DNA from: Trabulsiella odontotermitis
Lineage (GTDB): Bacteria > Pseudomonadota > Gammaproteobacteria > Enterobacterales > Enterobacteriaceae
Assembly (NCBI RefSeq): GCF_001297775.1
Contig: NZ_LIFX01000001.1
Coordinates: 310,001 to 374,000 of the forward strand
DNA: 64,000 bases
Reading direction: 5' to 3'
The notes below the pieces were generated by a model. That model worked only from the letters and a program-made list of their open reading frames with translations, searched no databases and was not told where the DNA came from. This document shows positions 58,166 through 64,000 of this stretch, piece after piece (position 1 is the stretch's first letter; every line of letters begins with the position of its first letter). The translations under genes were made by a program, and so were the position numbers.

Positions 58166-58779
58166 CACGTTCTACTCCTGCTCCTTACGAGGTATGCCGC
58201 GTGTCGTATAAAACGTCCTTTGAGACTTCGAGTCAAGCATCAAAAAGCGGACAAATTATACGGTGCGTACCGGTGATTTCAAACAATAAGTAGCTAAAAG
58301 GTGAATAAATGTTTAAACATTTTTCTGGCGGGCTATTTTCCAGAATTTCACCAAACTGTGAACGATCAGACAAATCTGCAAATAACGCGAAATCACTGGT
58401 AATAAAGCGTGGCACAGATCACATAATAAAAATAACGGTTTTCATCGAAATAAAACTGTACGAAAAATAGCTTTATTCATCCGTTTGAAATCTAAGCTAA
58501 AATTGCACAACTGTTTTCAAAAAAGGCATATACAGATTAAAAACCAACAATTGACATTTTTAATAACTAATTAACAGTCACAAGTCGTTCATAGAACGCA
58601 TTTTTAGCAGACTGATATTTTCATCTGTAACTATTTTTTCTGTTATCAAATAACATGTCGTTATGAACAAGAAAACACATAGTAAATGAGTGGTTAAATG
58701 TAACCGAATGTTCCACCGTTTTGTCCCCCCTTTGTTAACATTACGCAGGGGCTAATTTTTCTAATTTTTTTGATAAAAA
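58166..58779 (-). promoter_or_regulatory. atp operon promoter region
   Basis: A 614-base AT-rich gap between atpI and rsmG, without a supportable gene. It should hold the main atp promoter, as in E. coli. Visible features: a perfect 16-base palindrome AAATGTTTAAACATTT (58307-58322), a TGTGATCTGTG half site on the minus strand near 58410-58425, and TTGACA on the plus strand at 58552-58557. I could not place a single convincing minus-strand -35/-10 pair by eye. Confidence 0.55.
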
Positions 58780-59403
58780 TTAAATTTTGTTATGTTTTAA
58801 CAGCACAAGATGACGCTCGCCATCCAGCTCAGGCACCTGCAGTTTGATGATATTTTCAACAGCAAAACCTGCGGGTAACTGGGCGATTTCATCGTCCGGG
58901 ACATGACCTTTCAGCGCATAAAAACGCCCTGACGGCGCCGGTAAATGCTGGCACCAGCTCACCATATCGTTCAGCGATGCAAAAGCACGGCTAATGACAC
59001 CGTCGAACGGCGGCTCTGCCGGGAATGCTTCCACGCGGCTTTGAACCGGCGTCACGTTGTCGAGCTTCAGTTCGTGTTGCACCTGGCGCAGAAAACGCAC
59101 GCGTTTGCCAAGACTGTCCAGCAATGTGAAATGCGAGTCAGGCAGCACAATGGCGAGCGGAATGCCCGGTAATCCTGGTCCGGTACCGACATCGATGAAA
59201 CGCGAACCCTGCAGGTGCGGCGCCACAACAACGCTGTCGAGGATATGACGCACCAGCATCTCGTTCGGATCGCGTACGGAAGTCAGGTTATACGCTTTGT
59301 TCCATTTGTTGAGCAGTTCGACGTAAGCCACCAGCTGCGTTTGCTGGTGATCGGACAACGAAATGCCTGCTTCATCGAGCAGACGAGAGAGTTTTTTTAG
59401 CAC
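58780..59403 (-). CDS. rsmG: 16S rRNA (G527) methyltransferase RsmG
   Basis: A 207-residue SAM-dependent enzyme that makes m7G527 in 16S rRNA; its loss gives low-level streptomycin resistance. The SAM motif is [14 protein letters not shown] (71-84). A GTG start at 59403 matches E. coli gidB. It follows mnmG by 68 bases. Confidence 0.97.
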   Translation of the reverse strand: MLKKLSRLLDEAGISLSDHQQTQLVAYVELLNKWNKAYNLTSVRDPNEMLVRHILDSVVVAPHLQGSRFIDVGTGPGLPGIPLAIVLPDSHFTLLDSLGKRVRFLRQVQHELKLDNVTPVQSRVEAFPAEPPFDGVISRAFASLNDMVSWCQHLPAPSGRFYALKGHVPDDEIAQLPAGFAVENIIKLQVPELDGERHLVLLKHNKI

Positions 59404-59471
59404 GGTGATTACCTGTTAAAACAGAATTCAGAAACCCGGCAGACACAGCGCCGCCGGGAAAAATAGAATGA

Positions 59472-61361
59472 TCAGGCGCTACGGCGCAGCATACCTTGTT
59501 TTTTCAGCCATACCAGCAGGATCGAGATGGCTGCGGGGGTTATACCTGAAATTCGTGACGCCTGCCCGATTGAAGCCGGTTTGTGATCGTTCAGTTTGGC
59601 GATCACTTCGTTAGACAGCCCGCTTACCTGGCGATAATCAAGCGTTGCCGGCAGCAGCGTGTTTTCGTTGCGCTGCTGTTTTTCTATCTCATCCTGCTGG
59701 CGAGCGATGTAACCTTCGTATTTCACCTGGATCTCAACCTGCTCTGCGGCCTGAGCGTCATCCAGACCCGGCGCAAACGGCGACAACTGCACCAGCTGGC
59801 CGTAGGTCATTTCCGGGCGACGCAGCAGATCTTCCCCGCTGGCTTCACGGGAGAGCGGCGCAGTAATGTGAGCATTCACTTCAGCGGCAGATTCCGCGGA
59901 TGGATTGATCCAGGTGGTTTTCAGACGCTGACGTTCCCGTTCGATGCGTTCCAGTTTCTCATTGAAACGCGCCCAGCGGTCGTCATCCACCAGTCCCAGC
60001 TCGCGACCGATTTCGGTCAGACGCAGATCGGCGTTGTCTTCACGCAGCATCAGACGATATTCCGCGCGCGAGGTGAACATGCGGTACGGTTCTTTGGTGC
60101 CCAGCGTGCAGAGGTCATCCACCAGCACGCCCAGATAAGCCTGCGAACGGCCCGGCGCCCAGCCCTCTTTTTCGGCAGAGAAGCGGGCGGCGTTAAGACC
60201 AGCGAGCAGCCCCTGCGCAGCGGCTTCTTCGTAACCGGTGGTGCCGTTGATCTGTCCGGCAAAGAACAGGCCTTCGATAAATTTGCTTTCCAGCGTCGGT
60301 TTCAGGTCACGCGGATCGAAGAAATCGTACTCAATGGCGTAACCCGGACGCACAATGCGCGCGTTTTCCATACCCTGCATCGAACGGACAATCTGCATCT
60401 GCACATCAAACGGCAGGCTGGTGGAGATCCCGTTCGGGTAAATTTCGTTAGAAGTCAGTCCTTCCGGCTCGAGGAAGATCTGGTGCTGGTTGCGATCGGC
60501 AAAGCGCATGACTTTGTCTTCGATCGACGGGCAGTAACGCGGACCGATCCCTTCGATCACACCGGCATACATCGGGCTGCGGTCGAGGTTATTGCGGATC
60601 ACGTCGTGCGTTTTCTCATTGGTGTGCGTGATATAGCACGGCACCTGGCGCGGGTGTTGATCCGCTGATCCCATGAACGAGAATACCGGCATCGGGTTGT
60701 CGCCATGTTGCTGCGCGAGCACGCTGAAATCGATGGTGCGGGCATCAATACGCGGTGGAGTTCCGGTTTTCAGGCGGTTTACCCGCAACGGCAGTTCACG
60801 CAGACGGCGTGAAAGTGAAATAGACGGCGGATCACCCGCGCGACCGCCGCTGTAGTTATCCAGACCGATATGAATTTTGCCGTCAAGGAACGTGCCCACG
60901 GTCAGTACAACCGCTTTCGCGCGGAACTTCAGCCCCATCTGGGTAACGGCGCCGACGACCCGATCGTTTTCAACGATCAGATCTTCAACCGCCTGCTGGA
61001 AGATCATCAGGTTCGGCTGGTTTTCCAGCGCGGTACGCACCGCCTGGCGGTACAGTACGCGATCAGCCTGAGCGCGAGTGGCGCGAACCGCCGGGCCTTT
61101 GCTGGCGTTTAGTATCCTGAACTGAATACCGGCCTGATCGATGGCTTTTGCCATCAGACCACCGAGGGCGTCCACTTCTTTTACCAGATGTCCTTTCCCA
61201 ATACCGCCGATCGCCGGGTTACAGCTCATTTGCCCCAGCGTATCGATATTGTGTGTCAAAAGCAGAGTCTGCTGACCCATACGCGCTGCGGCCATCGCGG
61301 CCTCAGTGCCTGCATGACCCCCGCCAATGATAATGACGTCAAAAGGATCCTGATAAAACAT
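59472..61361 (-). CDS. mnmG: tRNA modification enzyme MnmG
   Basis: A 629-residue FAD protein that with MnmE modifies U34 of tRNAs. The dinucleotide motif [12 protein letters not shown] is at 11-22; catalytic cysteines lie in the conserved [11 protein letters not shown] and CNPAIGG segments. Formerly gidA, it borders oriC, and its transcription away from the origin influences initiation in E. coli. AGGAAAC precedes the ATG. Confidence 0.98.
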   Translation of the reverse strand: MFYQDPFDVIIIGGGHAGTEAAMAAARMGQQTLLLTHNIDTLGQMSCNPAIGGIGKGHLVKEVDALGGLMAKAIDQAGIQFRILNASKGPAVRATRAQADRVLYRQAVRTALENQPNLMIFQQAVEDLIVENDRVVGAVTQMGLKFRAKAVVLTVGTFLDGKIHIGLDNYSGGRAGDPPSISLSRRLRELPLRVNRLKTGTPPRIDARTIDFSVLAQQHGDNPMPVFSFMGSADQHPRQVPCYITHTNEKTHDVIRNNLDRSPMYAGVIEGIGPRYCPSIEDKVMRFADRNQHQIFLEPEGLTSNEIYPNGISTSLPFDVQMQIVRSMQGMENARIVRPGYAIEYDFFDPRDLKPTLESKFIEGLFFAGQINGTTGYEEAAAQGLLAGLNAARFSAEKEGWAPGRSQAYLGVLVDDLCTLGTKEPYRMFTSRAEYRLMLREDNADLRLTEIGRELGLVDDDRWARFNEKLERIERERQRLKTTWINPSAESAAEVNAHITAPLSREASGEDLLRRPEMTYGQLVQLSPFAPGLDDAQAAEQVEIQVKYEGYIARQQDEIEKQQRNENTLLPATLDYRQVSGLSNEVIAKLNDHKPASIGQASRISGITPAAISILLVWLKKQGMLRRSA

Positions 61362-61472
61362 GTTTCCTGCCTCGCGGTGTCGCGGTTTGAAAATGGATTG
61401 GTGCCCGGGCCGTGGATTCTACTCAACTTTAGTCGATGGAGAAAGCACTGGGATCCTGGGTATTAAAAAGAA

Positions 61473-61516
61473 GATCTTTTTCTTTAGAGATCTGTTCTAT
61501 TGTGATCTCTTATTAG
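61473..61516. other. DNA unwinding element, three 13-mers
   Basis: Left GATCTTTTTCTTT (61473-61485), middle GATCTGTTCTATT (61489-61501) and right GATCTCTTATTAG (61504-61516). Middle and right match E. coli as I remember it; the left repeat differs at two positions. This is where DnaA melts the duplex. Confidence 0.95.
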
Positions 61517-61529
61517 GATCGACATCCTT

Positions 61530-61538
61530 TGTGGATAA
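61530..61538 (-). other. DnaA box R1
   Basis: TGTGGATAA, a perfect high-affinity DnaA box in reverse orientation, directly after the unwinding element. Confidence 0.96.
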
Positions 61539-61635
61539 GTCGGATCCTCCTTTCAGGATCAAGATATTACAAAGGATCATTCGCTGTGAATGATCGGTGA
61601 TCCTGACCCGTATAAGCTGGGATCAAAATGAAGGG

Positions 61636-61644
61636 TTATACACA
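61636..61644 (+). other. DnaA box R2
   Basis: TTATACACA, the one-mismatch box found at R2 of E. coli oriC. Confidence 0.94.
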
Positions 61645-61670
61645 GGGCGAAAACTGACCAAACCTTATAC

Positions 61671-61679
61671 TTTGGATAA
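61671..61679 (-). other. DnaA box R3
   Basis: TTTGGATAA, the weaker box in reverse orientation, at the E. coli R3 position. Confidence 0.92.
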
Positions 61680-61709
61680 CTACCGGTTGATCCAAGCTTT
61701 TAACCAGAG

Positions 61710-61718
61710 TTATCCACA
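61710..61718 (+). other. DnaA box R4
   Basis: TTATCCACA, a perfect high-affinity box closing the origin next to mioC. Confidence 0.96.
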
Positions 61719-61740
61719 TACGATCGCACGATCTGTTCAT

Positions 61741-62184
61741 CTATTTGATCAAATTTATCCAGGATCCTGTCCATTCTTCAGCCGGATCTTCAGGAATGTC
61801 ATGTTCAAGGATGTTGATCTTCAGCGTTTCGCCGACTTGTTTCGCGCCACAAGACAGAAGCAGGGCGTCAAGTTTGTCGATCGCACCGCAGAAGGTGTCA
61901 TATTCACGGCTGCCTATACCGATCGCGCCAAAACGCACGGCAGACAAATCAGGCTTCTTCTCCTGCAGATCATCGTAGAACGGTTGCAGGTTGTCAGGGA
62001 TATCCCCGGCGCCGTGCGTGGAGCTGATCAACAGCCAGAGACCGTTCGGCGTCAGATCCTCCAGCAGAGGGCCATGCAGCGTTTCGGTTGAAAAACCCGC
62101 GTCTTCCAGCTTTTCCGCCAGATGTTCCGCTACATATTCCGCACCACCCAGCGTGCTGCCGCTGATAAGCGTAATGTCCGCCAT
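61741..62184 (-). CDS. mioC: Flavodoxin-like protein MioC
   Basis: A 147-residue FMN-binding flavodoxin, with the phosphate loop SGSTLGGAE (8-16) and STHGAGDIPDN around the flavin. It supports biotin synthase electron transfer in E. coli. Transcription runs leftwards into oriC. The ATG at 62184 is preceded by GGAG and gives the E. coli length. Confidence 0.96.
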   Translation of the reverse strand: MADITLISGSTLGGAEYVAEHLAEKLEDAGFSTETLHGPLLEDLTPNGLWLLISSTHGAGDIPDNLQPFYDDLQEKKPDLSAVRFGAIGIGSREYDTFCGAIDKLDALLLSCGAKQVGETLKINILEHDIPEDPAEEWTGSWINLIK

Positions 62185-62274
62185 GATCGCCACTCCTTAA
62201 TACAGAGTGGCGTATTGTACGCTGTGTGTGAGCTGGGATCTACCTGTGGAAAATGTGGGATTAATTCTGTGCGC

Positions 62275-62733
62275 TTACGGGCGGATCGTCCGCATAATCG
62301 GGTTCTGTAGGGAGATCAGCGTCTCTGTGGACTGAATTTCATCGATGGTTTGGATCTTGTTGATAAGTACCTGCTGCAGTGCGTCGATCGAACGGCACAT
62401 CACCTTAATAAAGATGCTGTAATGACCGGTGGTGTAATACGCCTCGGTGACCTCATCCAGGCTTTCCAGTTTCGCCAGCGCCGAGGGATAATCCTTCGCA
62501 CTTTTAAGAATGATGCCGATAAAACAGCAGACATCGTAGCCCAGTTGTTTTGGGCTGACGTCGATACGCGCGCCGGTGATGATCCCGGCCTGCTTCATTT
62601 TCTCTACGCGGACGTGGATGGTTCCCGGGCTGACCCCAAACTGTTTCGCCAGTTCTGCGTAAGCGGTGCGCGCATTGGCCATCAGCGCCTCAAGGATGCC
62701 GCGGTCCAGATTGTCGATCTGATAATTTTCCAT
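62275..62733 (-). CDS. asnC: Lrp/AsnC-family regulator AsnC
   Basis: A 152-residue regulator: N-terminal helix-turn-helix (ELAKQFGVSPGTIHVRVEKM, about 27-46) and a C-terminal RAM ligand domain. It activates the divergent asnA when asparagine is low and represses itself. The 150-base gap to asnA holds the shared control region. Confidence 0.97.
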   Translation of the reverse strand: MENYQIDNLDRGILEALMANARTAYAELAKQFGVSPGTIHVRVEKMKQAGIITGARIDVSPKQLGYDVCCFIGIILKSAKDYPSALAKLESLDEVTEAYYTTGHYSIFIKVMCRSIDALQQVLINKIQTIDEIQSTETLISLQNPIMRTIRP

Positions 62734-62883
62734 AGGTTTTTCTTATGAAGATTGAGGATTGTGACAATTTTAGCCCACAATATTATTGAATCAAAAGTGA
62801 TAAGCCAATTTTGTTTGTTGATTATTGAATTCCACTCCACTTTTGTTGCTTAATCAATAGCAACAGGACGCAGGAGTCAAAAA

Positions 62884-63876
62884 ATGAAAACCGCTTATAT
62901 CGCAAAACAACGTCAGATCAGTTTCGTAAAATCCCATTTTTCCCGCCAGCTGGAAGAAAAGCTTGGCCTGATCGAAGTTCAGGCGCCAATCTTAAGCCGC
63001 GTGGGCGACGGGACGCAGGATAACTTGTCTGGTTGCGAAAAAGCGGTGCAGGTGAAAGTGAAAACACTGCCAGACGCCCAGTTCGAAGTGGTTCATTCAC
63101 TGGCGAAATGGAAACGTCAAACCCTCGGGCAACACGATTTCAGCGCAGGCGAAGGGCTGTACACGCACATGAAAGCCCTTCGTCCCGACGAAGACCGCCT
63201 CACCCCGATCCACTCTGTTTATGTCGATCAGTGGGACTGGGAACGCGTGATGAACGATGGCGAACGTCACACCGGTACGCTGAAAGCGACCGTGGAAGCC
63301 ATCTGGCAGGGGATTAAAGCAACCGAAGCGGCAGTCAGCAAAGAGTTTGGTCTGAAGCCTTTCCTGCCGGAACAGATCCACTTCGTTCACAGCCAGGAGC
63401 TGCTCTCCCGCTTCCCGGGCCTGGACGCCAAAGGCCGCGAGCGCGCGATCGCCAAAGAGCTGGGCGCGGTTTTCCTGATTGGTATTGGCGGCAAGCTGAG
63501 CGACGGTCATCGTCACGATGTTCGCGCGCCGGATTATGATGACTGGAGTACGCCGGTCTCCGAAGGGTTTGCGGGCCTCAACGGTGATATTCTGGTCTGG
63601 AACCCGATGCTGGAAGATGCGTTCGAGCTTTCCTCTATGGGGATCCGCGTTGATGCCGAAACGCTGAAACGCCAGCTGGCGCTGACAGGGGATGAAGATC
63701 GCCTGAAACTCGAATGGCACCAGGCGCTGCTGCGTGGCGAAATGCCGCAGACGATCGGCGGTGGTATTGGTCAGTCTCGCCTTACGATGCTGTTGCTCCA
63801 GTTACCGCACATCGGTCAGGTGCAGTGTGGCGTATGGCCGCAGCAGGTCCGTGAGAGCGTCGGCGCGCTGCTTTAA
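62884..63876 (+). CDS. asnA: Ammonia-dependent asparagine synthetase AsnA
   Basis: A 330-residue enzyme making asparagine from aspartate, ammonia and ATP, structurally like class II aminoacyl-tRNA synthetases. Conserved stretches are [20 protein letters not shown] at the N-terminus, [11 protein letters not shown] and the C-terminal [15 protein letters not shown]. Length equals E. coli. Divergent from asnC and convergent with viaA. Confidence 0.98.
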   Translation: MKTAYIAKQRQISFVKSHFSRQLEEKLGLIEVQAPILSRVGDGTQDNLSGCEKAVQVKVKTLPDAQFEVVHSLAKWKRQTLGQHDFSAGEGLYTHMKALRPDEDRLTPIHSVYVDQWDWERVMNDGERHTGTLKATVEAIWQGIKATEAAVSKEFGLKPFLPEQIHFVHSQELLSRFPGLDAKGRERAIAKELGAVFLIGIGGKLSDGHRHDVRAPDYDDWSTPVSEGFAGLNGDILVWNPMLEDAFELSSMGIRVDAETLKRQLALTGDEDRLKLEWHQALLRGEMPQTIGGGIGQSRLTMLLLQLPHIGQVQCGVWPQQVRESVGALL

Positions 63877-63885
63877 GAATAACGA

Positions 63886-64000
63886 TTAACGCCGCCAGCG
63901 ACGCAGCAGGCGGCTACGCAACCCGGTATCAAAGCGCCAGATATGATCGAAAATGCGCATGATGCCGGGTTTGCCATGTGTGGACATCGCCACGGCGTGA
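63886..64000 (-). CDS. viaA: ViaA (VWA-domain protein), C-terminal end (partial)
   Basis: The last 37 codons of a minus-strand gene that continues beyond the window. The peptide includes [18 protein letters not shown] and ends SRLLRRWRR, which matches the end of E. coli ViaA (YieM), a von Willebrand A protein working with the AAA+ ATPase RavA. It ends nine bases after the asnA stop. Confidence 0.9.
   Translation of the reverse strand, partial: HAVAMSTHGKPGIMRIFDHIWRFDTGLRSRLLRRWRR

Larger units (their letters stand above)
61450..61740. other. oriC: Chromosomal replication origin oriC
   Basis: The gap between mnmG and mioC has the full E. coli oriC plan: an AT-rich unwinding element with three 13-mers at the mnmG side, then DnaA boxes R1, R2, R3 and R4 ending at the mioC side. 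Fourteen GATC sites lie in this stretch, as needed for Dam methylation and SeqA sequestration. Many blocks are identical to K-12 from memory, with changes mainly between the boxes. Confidence 0.98.

Noticed and set aside
58233-58415. Short open frame in the atp promoter region
   Set aside because: AT-rich, no ribosome site, and it would run through the promoter palindrome.
59583-60668. Open frame of about 361 codons opposite mnmG
   Set aside because: Antisense shadow of a conserved gene; composition is atypical and no motif is present.

Overview
The window is a piece of enterobacterial chromosome spanning the replication origin. It reads asnA-asnC-mioC-oriC-mnmG-rsmG-atpIBEFHAGDC-glmU-glmS-pstSCAB-phoU on the right, and mnmE-yidC-yidD-rnpA-rpmH-dnaA-dnaN-recF-gyrB in the middle. 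Protein lengths and active-site residues match Escherichia coli K-12 homologues almost one for one. Compared with K-12 (from memory, not by alignment) several K-12 blocks are absent: glv-yidP, yidX, yidB, tnaCAB, mdtL-yidZ, cbrBC and bgl. A deoxyribose operon of the Salmonella deoQKPX type is present. This suggests a Citrobacter, Enterobacter or Salmonella-like member of the Enterobacteriaceae; the sequence alone does not let me name the species.

Layout. 1-2.8 kb: tail of a probable PTS permease, yicL, nepI, yicN. 2.9-7.4 kb: deoKPX with divergent deoQ. 7.4-9.6 kb: ilvBN with its ivbL attenuator leader. 9.7-10.25 kb: an SOS-controlled type I toxin-antitoxin locus, istR-1/tisB, whose 29-residue toxin is easily missed. 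10.4-19.4 kb: emrD; a sulfatase cluster (sulfatase, radical-SAM maturase, two DUF202 membrane proteins, an SSS transporter, a divergent AraC regulator); yidE. 19.6-22.5 kb: ibpAB heat-shock operon, yidQ, yidR. 22.5-27.4 kb: dgoRKADT for D-galactonate. 27.5-35.9 kb: yidA, then gyrB-recF-dnaN-dnaA, a dense regulatory gap, and rpmH-rnpA-yidD-yidC. 37.6-42.7 kb: mnmE, yieE, chrR, adeP, yieH. 42.8-47.6 kb: the Pho-regulated phosphate system. 47.6-51 kb: glmS and glmU. 51.3-58.2 kb: ATP synthase. 58.8-61.4 kb: rsmG and mnmG. 61.4-61.75 kb: oriC. 61.7-64 kb: mioC, asnC, asnA and the end of viaA.

How it works together. Nearly all highly expressed genes left of oriC (mnmG, atp, glm, pst, dnaA, gyrB) lie on the minus strand, so they are transcribed in the direction the leftward fork moves. 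The accessory part (0-27 kb) is a set of self-contained catabolic units, each with a local regulator: deoQ for deoxyribose, yidL for the sulfatase cluster, dgoR for galactonate. I see no insertion sequence, prophage, CRISPR array, tRNA or rRNA gene. I found no convincing wholly new system. The least understood units are the sulfatase/DUF202 cluster and DeoX.
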